Assembly: GCF_004322395.1 (NCBI RefSeq)
Contig: NZ_SCTW01000080.1
Location: 1-49,291, forward strand
DNA from: Methylobacter sp.
GTDB taxonomy: Bacteria; Pseudomonadota; Gammaproteobacteria; Methylococcales; Methylomonadaceae
Length of the DNA stretch: 49,291 nt
Reading direction: 5' to 3'
The position numbers and the translations under genes were made by a program. Below are positions 19,226 to 27,471 of this stretch, piece after piece (the first letter of the stretch is position 1; every line of letters begins with the position of its first letter). The notes under the pieces are model-generated. The model saw only the letters and a list, made by a program, of their open reading frames with translations, ran no database searches and was not told the DNA's origin.

Positions 19226-19508
19226 GGCGTTCTCCTTTTTAGCGATATTCGGATTGACGATAAAGTCCAAAGAAAGGTTATTTACAGGTTGTCAGAAAAA
19301 ACAAATCAATACAGCATCATAAAGCTATTTCATTATATTTCAATAAGTTGAACTACGTATTTATCTGGGTCCGCTGATAGTATAGTCTCATTATTCAGCT
19401 ACATCTCCGACATAAGCACTTTTTCCGTCTGCGCAATTTTTGCCCAACATAAGGAATCGTTACTCTGCAAAATATTATTATTGCACCAATAAAAGTGAGG
19501 CAGGCCCA

Positions 19509-19943
19509 TTGAAAAATAAATCGATAACACCCCGCTGGGAACATTTTGAACATGAAGCGGACATCGGCATACGCGGCATTGCACCTACGCTTGAGCAAGC
19601 GTTCGAGCAAGCCGCTATCGCGATGACCGCAACAGTCACCCATCTTGACTCGGTTTCGACATCGAAAGTCATCTCCATCTATTGTGAAGCGCCCGATACT
19701 GAACTGCTGCTGGTCAGCTGGCTTAATGAATTGATTTATGAAATGTCTGCGCAGGGCGTGCTGTTCAATCGTTTTGAGGTCGTTATCGATGACGACACGT
19801 TATCGGCGATGGCCTATGGCGAAGCCGTTGATCGGCAAAAACACCATCCTGCCGTAGAAATCAAAGGCGCCACTTTTACCGAACTGCGTGTCTATCAGCA
19901 AGCTGATGACACGTGGGTTGCCCAATGTGTTATCGATGTTTAG
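19509..19943 (+). CDS. Archease, RtcB activator
   Basis: A SHS2-fold protein of 144 residues from the TTG at 19509, which has a GTGAGG ribosome binding site 8 bases upstream. An earlier in-frame TTG at 19440 would add a sequence unlike archease. Conserved family features are FEHEADIGIRG with its metal-binding Asp, AFEQAAIAM, LLVSWLNELIYEM and EIKGATFTEL. Archease speeds guanylylation of RtcB and allows multiple turnovers. RtcB follows after 12 bases with its own strong AGGAGG site, so the pair is one operon. Confidence 0.92.
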   Translation: MKNKSITPRWEHFEHEADIGIRGIAPTLEQAFEQAAIAMTATVTHLDSVSTSKVISIYCEAPDTELLLVSWLNELIYEMSAQGVLFNRFEVVIDDDTLSAMAYGEAVDRQKHHPAVEIKGATFTELRVYQQADDTWVAQCVIDV

Positions 19944-19955
19944 AGGAGGTATTCA

Positions 19956-21386
19956 ATGGATACCCGTCAATTTATACAACGAGACGAAACGTGCTGGGAA
20001 ATTCAACCTAAAGGCCCTATGCGTGTTCCAGCAGTGATTTATGCCGACGCGCAATTACTGGAGGCTATGGACCAGAAAGTTTACGAGCAGCTTACCAATG
20101 TCGCGACCTTGCCGGGTATTGTTGAAGCCGCCTATGCAATGCCCGATGCACATTGGGGCTACGGTTTTCCGATCGGCGGCGTCGCTGCTTTCGATCCTGA
20201 TCAAGGCGGCGTTGTATCGGCCGGCGGTGTAGGTTTCGATATCTCCTGCGGTGTGCGCACCTTGCATACCGGTCTTACTATGGATCAATTGCAGCCGCAT
20301 AAACAGGCGCTTGCCGATGTGTTATACCGCACAGTTCCAGCCGGTGTCGGCAGCAAAGGCCGAATACACTTGAATCATGAAAACATGCACGGCATGCTGA
20401 TAGGGGGCGCAAAATGGGCGCTTGAACAGGGATTTGGCGAAGAACAGGATATGGAACGTATTGAAGAACACGGCTGCATGGCCGGTGCTGAGCCCCACTA
20501 CGTTTCTGCTAAAGCCCGTGAGCGGCAAAAAGATGAAATGGGCACTCTGGGTTCCGGCAATCATTACCTTGAAGTGCAGCGGGTCGCAGAGATTTTCGAC
20601 CGGGATGCCGCCAAAACTTTCGGCTTACGCGTTGATGATGTGGTGATCACCATTCACTGCGGTTCCAGAGGCTTGGGACATCAAATCGGCACCGAGTTTT
20701 TGAAAGAAATGGCGATGTCGGCGGCTCAATATAATATCGTTTTGCCGGATCGCGAACTGGCTTGCGCGCCATTGAATTCGCCTTTAGGCAAAAAATATTT
20801 GGGAGCGATGCGGGCCGCTATTAACTGCGCATTAGCGAACCGGCAAATTATCACTCATATAGCCCGGCAAGCTGTTGCAACGGTATTTCCCGGTATCCAT
20901 CTCGGCCTGCTCTATGATGTCTCGCACAACACCTGCAAGGTGGAACAGCATACGATCGATGGCCATAAAAAAGAGCTATATGTGCATCGCAAAGGCGCAA
21001 CCCGCGCTTTCGGCCCCGGCCATCCCGATTTGCCGCCCGCATTCAAAGAAGTCGGACAACCGGTGCTGATCGGCGGCTCCATGGGTACCAGCTCTTATGT
21101 GCTGTGCGGCACCAAAGAAAGCGAGCAACGCTCGTTCAGCTCGGCCTGTCACGGCGCGGGGCGGGCAATGAGCCGCACTCAAGCGTCTAAGCATTGGCAA
21201 GGCAGAACGCTGGTCGATCAGTTGGCGGCTCGAGGCATTATCATTCGCAGCCCGTCGATGCGCGGCGTGGCCGAAGAAGCGCCCGAAGCTTATAAAGATG
21301 TCAGTATAGTGGTGGATGTTGCAGACCGGGCCGGATTAGCCCGAAAAGTCGCCAAACTGGAACCGGTGATTTGTATCAAAGGCTAA
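19956..21386 (+). CDS. rtcB: RNA-splicing ligase RtcB
   Basis: A 476-residue GTP- and Mn-dependent ligase that joins 2',3'-cyclic phosphate (or 3'-phosphate) and 5'-hydroxyl RNA ends in tRNA or rRNA repair. Signatures in order: DAHWGYGFPIGGVAAF, GVGFDISCGVR (metal Cys), LGSGNHYLEVQ, HCGSRGLGHQIG, HRKGATRAFGPGHPDLP, IGGSMGTSSYVL and SACHGAGRAMSR, which contains the catalytic His that carries GMP. Complete and typical in length. No rtcA is nearby and no RtcR regulator is seen, so this follows the archease-RtcB rather than the rtcBA layout. Confidence 0.97.
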   Translation: MDTRQFIQRDETCWEIQPKGPMRVPAVIYADAQLLEAMDQKVYEQLTNVATLPGIVEAAYAMPDAHWGYGFPIGGVAAFDPDQGGVVSAGGVGFDISCGVRTLHTGLTMDQLQPHKQALADVLYRTVPAGVGSKGRIHLNHENMHGMLIGGAKWALEQGFGEEQDMERIEEHGCMAGAEPHYVSAKARERQKDEMGTLGSGNHYLEVQRVAEIFDRDAAKTFGLRVDDVVITIHCGSRGLGHQIGTEFLKEMAMSAAQYNIVLPDRELACAPLNSPLGKKYLGAMRAAINCALANRQIITHIARQAVATVFPGIHLGLLYDVSHNTCKVEQHTIDGHKKELYVHRKGATRAFGPGHPDLPPAFKEVGQPVLIGGSMGTSSYVLCGTKESEQRSFSSACHGAGRAMSRTQASKHWQGRTLVDQLAARGIIIRSPSMRGVAEEAPEAYKDVSIVVDVADRAGLARKVAKLEPVICIKG

Positions 21387-21573
21387 AGCCGTAGACCGGT
21401 ACACGATACTGACTTGTATCGTGGAAACAGACCAATTCGCTGGTTGTGGTGATTCTCCGGCAATGGCGTCGAACGTCTTCGTCCGGCCGTAGTTCTTCGA
21501 TCAGTTTACGATCGGCGTCTTCGTGCTTGCGTTGGGCCGCTTCCGCATGACTATCGGTTCGATGGCATAACAT
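21376..21573 (-). CDS. Possible small protein opposite the rtcB end
   Basis: A 65-residue frame rich in Asp, Glu, His and Arg (for example HEDADRKLIEELRPDEDVRR) fills the gap between rtcB and the lipid transport operon on the opposite strand. Its codons look reasonable for a gene, but it is unrecognised, has no clear ribosome binding site and overlaps the last 11 bases of rtcB. It could be a decayed gene fragment. Confidence 0.25.
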   Translation of the reverse strand: MLCHRTDSHAEAAQRKHEDADRKLIEELRPDEDVRRHCRRITTTSELVCFHDTSQYRVPVYGFSL

Positions 21574-21693
21574 TTACAAAAAGATTTTTTGGACTGTTAT
21601 TAAAGAGGAACGGTTTATGTTTAAGACAGGAATTACACAAATCCAGTGTTCCGTATCTGTAAACCTTGGCAACAAGGCTTGCAGGAAAAAGCC

Positions 21694-22839
21694 ATGAGCG
21701 TTGCCGAAACAGTATCGGGCCAAGTCAGCTTCATACCTGTCGACGGTTCGACTGTGGCTATGCAGTTGACCGGCAGTTGGAGTAATGAAGCTTCAATCAA
21801 ACCGGTCGAACAGGTGCTAGAGGATTTGAGCGCCTTTAAAAACCTGAAGTTGGTTTTGTTACGAGCGCAAGATCTTGCAGGATGGGACAGCCGGTTGCCG
21901 GCTTATCTGCTCAAGATATTCAATTATTGCCAGACCCAGCATATCGAAGTCGATATGTCCGGGCTGCCCGAAGGCGCACAGGCATTGCTCAAACTGGCGC
22001 GCGCAGTGCCCGAACGGGCCGGTGCGCGCCGCACGGCGCAACAAAAATCCACGCTGGCCGAAATTGGCAAGGCGGTCCTGAACGGCCTTAAGGACGCGAA
22101 GGGGCTGCTCGCTTTTATCGGCGAAACCTTGCTGGCTTTCATCGCGTTGATTCAAGCCAAAGCGCGCTTTCGAACCATCGATATATTTTTATGCATACAA
22201 GACGCAGGCCCCGCGGCCCTGCCGATCGTGACGCTGATCAGCTTGCTGGTGGGATTGATTCTGGCTTTTGTCGGCGCCGTGCAGCTGGCCATGTTCGGTG
22301 CTCAAATCTATATCGCCGATCTGGTCGGCCTAGGCACAGTCCGCGAGATGGGCGCGCTGATGACAGCCGTGATCATGTCGGGACGCACCGGGGCCGCCTA
22401 TGCCGCACAACTCGGCACCATGAATGTCAACAGCGAGATAGACGCGCTCAAGACCATGGGCATATCGCCGATGCAGTTCCTGGTGCTGCCGCGCATGCTG
22501 GCGTTGATCCTGATGATGCCGCTACTCTGTCTTTATGCCGACTTGATGGGCATGCTGGGCGGGGCGATGGTCACAGTCAGCGCCTTCGATGTGTCCTTGA
22601 TCCAGTACTACAATGAAACCCAAAAAGCCGTAGACCTGACCGATTTCGGTATCGGACTGTTCAAAAGCCTGGTGTTTGCGGCGCTGATCGCGACAGCGGG
22701 TTGCATGCGCGGCATGCAGTGCGGACGCAGTGCCTCCGCTGTCGGCGATGCCGCAACGGCAGCCGTGGTAAACAGCATCGTCTACATCGTGGTCGCCGAC
22801 TCGGTGATTACGTTAATTTGCGATCGGCTCGGTATATGA
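21694..22839 (+). CDS. mlaE: STAS-MlaE lipid ABC transporter permease
   Basis: 381 residues from the ATG at 21694, which is preceded by AGGAAAAA; an ATG at 21646 lacks a site. The first 100 residues form a STAS-like domain (MlaB-type); the rest is the MlaE permease with five or six membrane helices and the family segments VREMGALMTAVIMSGRTGAA and GTMNVNSEIDAL. MlaFEDB complexes move phospholipids between inner and outer membranes. Here MlaB function is fused to MlaE. The stop overlaps the mlaF start as ATGA, giving translational coupling. This gene and mlaF look more GC-rich than the surroundings. Confidence 0.92.
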   Translation: MSVAETVSGQVSFIPVDGSTVAMQLTGSWSNEASIKPVEQVLEDLSAFKNLKLVLLRAQDLAGWDSRLPAYLLKIFNYCQTQHIEVDMSGLPEGAQALLKLARAVPERAGARRTAQQKSTLAEIGKAVLNGLKDAKGLLAFIGETLLAFIALIQAKARFRTIDIFLCIQDAGPAALPIVTLISLLVGLILAFVGAVQLAMFGAQIYIADLVGLGTVREMGALMTAVIMSGRTGAAYAAQLGTMNVNSEIDALKTMGISPMQFLVLPRMLALILMMPLLCLYADLMGMLGGAMVTVSAFDVSLIQYYNETQKAVDLTDFGIGLFKSLVFAALIATAGCMRGMQCGRSASAVGDAATAAVVNSIVYIVVADSVITLICDRLGI

Positions 22840-23615
22840 CTTCCGCCATGAATACGCCGCATATCACCGTAACAAACCTGACCATGGCTTACGGCGATTT
22901 CCTGATTCAGCGGGATTTGAATTTCACCATCGATCATGGCGACATCTTCATCATCATGGGCGGCAGCGGCTGCGGCAAAAGCACGTTGCTCAGGCATTTG
23001 ATCGGCCTGCAGCGCCCTGCCCAAGGCGATGTGTTTTACGACCAGCAAGACTTCTGGCATGCCAGCGACGAGGAGCGTGTCCGCATCATCCGGCGCATCG
23101 GGGTTCTGTACCAGAGCGGCGCTTTGTTCAGTTCCCTGACGCTGGCCGAAAATATCGCCCTGCCGCTGGGCGAGTTCACCCATATGAACGGCCGTGAAAT
23201 CGGCGACATCGTGTCCTACAAGCTCGCCCTGGTCGGTCTGGCGGGGTTCGAGGATTATTACCCATCCGAAATCAGCGGCGGCATGCAAAAACGCGCCGGC
23301 CTGGCCAGGGCCATGGCGCTCGATCCCGAGATTCTGTTCTTCGACGAGCCGTCGGCCGGGCTCGACCCGGTCAGCGCCAGGCTGTTGGATGATCTGATTG
23401 TCAGCCTGCGCGACACATTGGGCACGACCATTGTTGTCGTCACCCACGAATTGGCGAGCATCTTCGCGATCGGCACCAATTCGGTTTTTCTCGATCCCGA
23501 TACTAAAACCATGCTGGCGACCGGTTCGCCCAAAAAACTGCTGGCCGAATCCAGCGATGCCAAGATCATTCAATTTCTGACCCGAGGCGAAAGCAATGCC
23601 AATAAGTCTGCTTAG
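22836..23615 (+). CDS. mlaF: MlaF-type lipid ABC transporter ATPase
   Basis: 259 residues, cytoplasmic. Walker A GGSGCGKST, Q-loop LYQSGALFSSLT, signature EISGGMQKRAGLARAM, Walker B ILFFDEPSAGLDP and the switch His in VVVTHEL are all present. The SGGMQKR form of the signature is typical for MCE-transporter ATPases. The start overlaps the mlaE stop (ATGA); a second ATG at 22848 is possible. It drives lipid movement by the complex with MlaE and MlaD. Confidence 0.93.
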   Translation: MTSAMNTPHITVTNLTMAYGDFLIQRDLNFTIDHGDIFIIMGGSGCGKSTLLRHLIGLQRPAQGDVFYDQQDFWHASDEERVRIIRRIGVLYQSGALFSSLTLAENIALPLGEFTHMNGREIGDIVSYKLALVGLAGFEDYYPSEISGGMQKRAGLARAMALDPEILFFDEPSAGLDPVSARLLDDLIVSLRDTLGTTIVVVTHELASIFAIGTNSVFLDPDTKTMLATGSPKKLLAESSDAKIIQFLTRGESNANKSA

Positions 23616-23632
23616 AAAGGAGTAATGTTGCC

Positions 23633-24625
23633 ATGAGTAAACCTATCAGTCCTGTCGCTATCGGCGGTTTTACGGTCGGCGCCTTGGCGCTTTTGCTGGT
23701 TGCGGCGTTCATATTCGGCGGCGGACAGTTTTTGCGTGCCGATAAAGTCCGCTTCGTGATCTTTTTTGATTCCTCGCTCAATGGGCTTGATATAGGTGCG
23801 CCGGTAAAAATGCAGGGCGTCAAGGTCGGTGAAGTCACGAAAATCGTTCTACAGCTTGACCCGAAAACCAGCAAAATATACAAACCGGTAGTGATAGAGA
23901 TCGACCGCAAAACTTTAACCACTTCAGAAGGCACACCTTTTCCCAGAGCGATGACGCGCAAAGAGCGGGAGGCAAACCGGGACGGTCTCGTTGCCGCAGG
24001 TTTCCGTGCCCGCCTCGAGATGCAAAGCCTGTTGACGGGTTTGCTTTACATAGATTTCGATGTGCACCGTGATAAACCGCCGGTGTTTACCGGCCTTGAA
24101 TATCAGGGATTGCTTGAACTGCCCGCCATTCCGACAACCGTCGACGAAATCCGCAATACGGTCGAACAAGTGGTAAAAAAAATAAACGAATTGCCGCTGG
24201 AAGACATCGTCCAGAACTTATCGGCCAGCTTGCGCGAAATTAATAATTTTTTGGCTTCCGAAGACGTCAAAAAGTCCAAAGTTGCCTTAGCCAAAACCCT
24301 TGAGGAAATGGAGAAAACGGTAAAGACGCTCAATCATAATCTGGAACCGTTACTGGTCCATACGAACAATACAATGGTTAGCACCAATGCCTTGATCAAG
24401 GATTTTAAGCCTATCGTCGCCAACACTGACAAGACATTGACAGCCGCAACCGCTGCTCTTGACAGATCGCGGGATTCGATGGCGAAACTGGACGGCGCAG
24501 TCGGGCCTGAATCGGATTTAACCGAGACCCTGGAAGCGCTCAAAGATACGGCTCGCTCGATCAGAAATCTGACCGATTATCTGGAACGCCATCCGGAAGC
24601 AGTGCTTACTGGAAAAGATAACTAG
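23633..24625 (+). CDS. mlaD: MlaD-type MCE substrate-binding protein
   Basis: 330 residues: one N-terminal membrane helix (about 10-30), a single MCE domain (about 40-120, with GLDIGAPVKMQGVKVGEV and LLTGLLYIDFD) and a long alpha-helical region (about 165-320). MCE rings bind lipid in the periplasm. It is longer than E. coli MlaD (183 residues) because of the helical tail, which in relatives can form a tunnel or needle. A GAAAGGAG site precedes the ATG. Third gene of the operon; the auxiliary lipoprotein follows 12 bases after the stop. Confidence 0.92.
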   Translation: MSKPISPVAIGGFTVGALALLLVAAFIFGGGQFLRADKVRFVIFFDSSLNGLDIGAPVKMQGVKVGEVTKIVLQLDPKTSKIYKPVVIEIDRKTLTTSEGTPFPRAMTRKEREANRDGLVAAGFRARLEMQSLLTGLLYIDFDVHRDKPPVFTGLEYQGLLELPAIPTTVDEIRNTVEQVVKKINELPLEDIVQNLSASLREINNFLASEDVKKSKVALAKTLEEMEKTVKTLNHNLEPLLVHTNNTMVSTNALIKDFKPIVANTDKTLTAATAALDRSRDSMAKLDGAVGPESDLTETLEALKDTARSIRNLTDYLERHPEAVLTGKDN

Positions 24626-24637
24626 AGGAGATTGACC

Positions 24638-25270
24638 ATGTATATAATCCGGCTCGTTTTTATTCCGCTGCTGTCTGTTTTGCTGCTGTCTTTGGCGGCC
24701 TGTACAACATCTTCATCACAATTCTATATGCTGGAGCCGATCACTGGCATTGAGCACAAAAGCCCAACCGGAATCACCCAAAAACCGGTTATTATCCTTT
24801 CGCCGGTCCGCATTCCACACTATGTGGACAGACCCCAGATCGTGACCGCGAACGGTAAAAACGCCTATCAACTGAACGAGCTCAATCGCTGGGCCGAGGC
24901 ATTGGATCACAATATCGGCCGCGTGTTGGCTCAAAATCTTACGATTATGGTGCCGGCGGAGGTAGGGTTTTCCAGTACTTCAACTACGGCAGAACGGGCG
25001 AACTTCCGGGTATCCGTCAATATTCTCGAGTTTCATGCAGACCCGCAAGGACAGGCCGGTTTGACTGCACAATGGCAGATAACCCGCAGCGACGGAGCAT
25101 TAGTGAATCGGCAAGTATCGTACCGTGCGCCGGCTTCGACCTCCGACTACCGTATTATCGTGGAAGCGCTCAACGATTGTCTCAATCGTTTGAGCCGCGA
25201 CTTGGCCGATGAAGTACGGAGATTGGCAGATGACAAATCCGCCATAAACAAAGCCGACCGCCGATTTTAA
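24638..25270 (+). CDS. PqiC-like auxiliary lipoprotein (ABC transport)
   Basis: 210 residues from the ATG at 24638, with GAGGAG seven bases before it (a TTG at 24632 is less likely). Lipobox LAAC (Cys22). The mature part carries FYMLEP, PVRIPHYVDRPQIV, LNRWAEALDHNIGRVLAQNL and ISRDLA-like C-terminal helices of the PqiC/YmbA family. Such lipoproteins dock MCE transporters at the outer membrane. The operon therefore has PqiC rather than MlaA/MlaC as its distal partner, a hybrid of Mla and Pqi types common in some proteobacteria. Confidence 0.9.
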   Translation: MYIIRLVFIPLLSVLLLSLAACTTSSSQFYMLEPITGIEHKSPTGITQKPVIILSPVRIPHYVDRPQIVTANGKNAYQLNELNRWAEALDHNIGRVLAQNLTIMVPAEVGFSSTSTTAERANFRVSVNILEFHADPQGQAGLTAQWQITRSDGALVNRQVSYRAPASTSDYRIIVEALNDCLNRLSRDLADEVRRLADDKSAINKADRRF

Positions 25271-25375
25271 TAAGGATATTCCCAAGCGAGAATTTTGATG
25301 TCTGTTTCTCTTACCTCCGCCAAGGGCTTATTTTTCATTCCTACCCGACTGTGCAGCCGGTGATTTGTATCAATC

Positions 25376-25420
25376 TAAAAACCGCAGTCAGTCCACGAAA
25401 AGCACGAAGTCACGAAAAAA
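25376..25420 (+). repeat. Partial copy of the MITE-like element end
   Basis: CTAAAAACCGCAGTCAGTCC and the following CACGAAAAGCACGAA match the left end of the element at 8187, and the similarity continues through AAATCAGTATGTT (AAATCAATATGTT in the first copy). The opposite inverted end is not found nearby, so this is a truncated copy. Confidence 0.6.
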
Positions 25421-25542
25421 ATCAGTATGTTTTATTATATAGCCATTCACCTTTTTAATGATGATTCTCGGCAACTGCTCCTGCATAACCCAGATGGACG
25501 TATCATCGTTATACACAAGTGTCTGGGAAGCACGACGGTTTT

Positions 25543-25735
25543 CGTCATCCCGGCAGGGATTGCCAGAATCCACGACTGCAAGGATGCAGGAGGTAGAGCA
25601 ATGCATGGAGCAATTGCCGAGAAGCCATGGATGGCAATACCGAAGCAGGCACAAGCCTTGCGACGCGGAATTGCTTAGTTAATCAGGCATTCACATCCTG
25701 TGCTCTGGATTCCGGCAATCCCTGCCGGAATGACG
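25543..25735. repeat. Inverted-repeat pair of a GTCATTCCGGC-type repeat
   Basis: The 30-base arm at 25543-25572 and the arm at 25706-25735 are inverted copies with two mismatches (shared core CCGGCAGGGATTGCC). The right arm also folds alone: ATTCCGGCA, loop ATCCC, TGCCGGAAT. Together with the neighbouring repeats they fill the 564-base gap between the lipid operon and the DUF72 gene, where no gene was found. Confidence 0.65.
25580..25624 (+). repeat. Dispersed repeat, copy 1 (GGAGGTAGAGCAATGC)
   Basis: This 45-base stretch recurs at 44915-44958 with only a few changes; the exactly shared core is GGAGGTAGAGCAATGCA, then GGAGCA and TTGCCG. A weak third relative is seen at about 25767-25800. 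It is an intergenic repeat with no coding sense. Confidence 0.65.
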
Positions 25736-25834
25736 TGCTTTTAAATACTTGTGCATAACGACGAGGATGGACATGGGGAATGCATAAGCAATTGCCAAAA
25801 GGGTTTAAGAGAAGAGATTTAAAATGAACTTTAT

Positions 25835-26572
25835 ATGCAATCACTATACATAGGCACTAGCGGCTGGAGTTATCCAGACTGGCAAGACTGCTTTTACACC
25901 GGCGTCACCAGAAAAGGCTGGCTGAAATTCTACGCCGAGCGTTTTTCTGCGGTAGAAATCAACGGCACTTTTTATCGTTTGCAAAGTCCCGACACTTTTA
26001 AAAAATGGTTCGACGAAACCCCGGCCACATTCAGATTCGCATTAAAAGGCAATCGCTACTTAACGCATAATAAAAAACTACTTGATCCCTTGCCGTCGGT
26101 ACTTATCGAGAAAAATCATGCCGGTGCGCTCGGAGAAAAGCTGGCCTTGGTATTGTGGCAACTGCCCGGCTTATTGAAAAAAGACTTGAACCGGTTAAAA
26201 AATTTTATAGATGCCTTACAACAATGGCCTGAAGCGCGCCACAGCATAGAATTCAGGCACAATTCCTGGTTTGACGATGAAACGGCGGATTGTATGACTG
26301 AGGCTAATATTGCTGTTTGCCTGTCGGACGCAGAGGCTTGGCCGATGTGGGATCGTACTACCACAAACCTAGTTTATATTCGTTTGCATGGACATACACA
26401 AACTTATGTCTCTCCCTACAGTAAACCCGAACTGGCCTATTGGGCCGAGCGCATTGCTCAATGGACTCAACAAGGCAAAGAAGTACATGTTTATTTCGAC
26501 AATACCGCCGAATGCGCCGCACCTTTTAATGCCTATACTTTGCAAGCTCTGGTAGAAGATTACGGAAGATAA
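25835..26572 (+). CDS. DUF72 family protein (YecE-like)
   Basis: A 245-residue cytoplasmic protein of the DUF72 TIM-barrel family. Seen: the opening IGTSGWSYPDW, the segment SAVEINGTFYRLQSP, FALKGNRYLTH, IEFRHNSW, YIRLHGH and the late YFDNTAECAAPFNA. Length is normal. Biochemical role unknown; a phosphoesterase-like or nuclease activity has been suggested from the fold but cannot be confirmed here. It is a single gene after a repeat-rich gap. Confidence 0.88.
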   Translation: MQSLYIGTSGWSYPDWQDCFYTGVTRKGWLKFYAERFSAVEINGTFYRLQSPDTFKKWFDETPATFRFALKGNRYLTHNKKLLDPLPSVLIEKNHAGALGEKLALVLWQLPGLLKKDLNRLKNFIDALQQWPEARHSIEFRHNSWFDDETADCMTEANIAVCLSDAEAWPMWDRTTTNLVYIRLHGHTQTYVSPYSKPELAYWAERIAQWTQQGKEVHVYFDNTAECAAPFNAYTLQALVEDYGR

Positions 26573-26623
26573 GGCTTTTCAGGAGCGATTGCCGCCTTCC
26601 TTAGTGCCGTAATTGCCCACCGA

Positions 26624-27313
26624 TTATTGAAAACCTCCTGCCCGCCGCTCTTGCACCTGACCATTAACCCCAATCAAAACCGTCGTTGCCAGCCCATAAA
26701 AAATACCATGCTCAACAATGCCGGGGATGCTATTTAAAATATCGTTAAGTGTTTCAGCATCGATATGTTCATCAAAGCTCATATCCAAGATTAAACTGCC
26801 GTAAGAGCTCATCGCAAAGCCGTTTTTATTGGCATTTTGGCGTAAATCGCCACGCCCACCGCTTGCTTCCAGCTGCTTTTTAATCAGTTGCCACGCAAAA
26901 GGCATCACTTCAATAGGGATCGCAAAATTCTGACCGATTTGCTCAACCAACTTGCTGGGTTCAACCAACACTAAAAATTGCTCGCTGGCGACTGCCAGCA
27001 GTTTTTCGCGTACCAGATCGGCCCCCTGCCCTTTAAGCAGGGTTAGTTCCGGCGACACTTCATCAGCGCCATCGACATACATATCAACGTGACTGACCTG
27101 CTCGAAACCGAGCACGGGCAAGCCAAGCTGTTGTGCCTTGATCGCACTCACAACCGAGCTGGCGACGGTAGTCACTTTAAGCCCCTGCTCACGGCTGCGC
27201 TGCGCCAGTTCCTCAATAAAGCAATTTGCAGTCGAACCGGTACCCAGGCCGACCAGCATGCCATCTGTCACTTGGTTGGCTGCATGTTTGGCAACCCGTT
27301 CTTTATCGTTCAT
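26624..27313 (-). CDS. rpiA: Ribose-5-phosphate isomerase A
   Basis: A 229-residue cytoplasmic enzyme interconverting ribose 5-phosphate and ribulose 5-phosphate in the pentose phosphate pathway. Motifs: VGLGTGSTAN (phosphate loop), DMYVDGADEV (catalytic Asp), LLKGQGAD (Lys) and GGRGDLRQN. Complete. The site AAGGAG precedes the ATG. Its first codons and ribosome binding site are repeated at 35236-35272, just behind yedI, implying that an insertion moved this gene away from its former upstream partner. Confidence 0.97.
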   Translation of the reverse strand: MNDKERVAKHAANQVTDGMLVGLGTGSTANCFIEELAQRSREQGLKVTTVASSVVSAIKAQQLGLPVLGFEQVSHVDMYVDGADEVSPELTLLKGQGADLVREKLLAVASEQFLVLVEPSKLVEQIGQNFAIPIEVMPFAWQLIKKQLEASGGRGDLRQNANKNGFAMSSYGSLILDMSFDEHIDAETLNDILNSIPGIVEHGIFYGLATTVLIGVNGQVQERRAGGFQ

Positions 27314-27325
27314 GGTTTGCTCCTT
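27289..27325. repeat. Direct repeat, left flank of inserted island
   Basis: 37 bases covering the rpiA ribosome binding site and first eight codons, identical to 35236-35272 in the same orientation. It marks the left edge of an island of roughly 7.9 kb. Matching bases continue (ATG, two mismatches) a little further into rpiA. Confidence 0.85.
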
Positions 27326-27471
27326 AATGTAGACAGGACTGAATTAATACTACAACAATCCTTGTAATGCCGATTTCCACGCGTCGGAAACAATGCCTCC
27401 CGCCTGCCGAAGTAGACACCGCGTTGGCGATTTATGCAAGGCGCTTGATCAAACTCATCGCATAGTCGACA

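Noticed and set aside
22782-23573. A 263-codon minus-strand frame opposite mlaF
   Set aside because: It mirrors a GC-rich real gene with all ABC ATPase motifs; the protein is low in recognisable structure and has no ribosome binding site.
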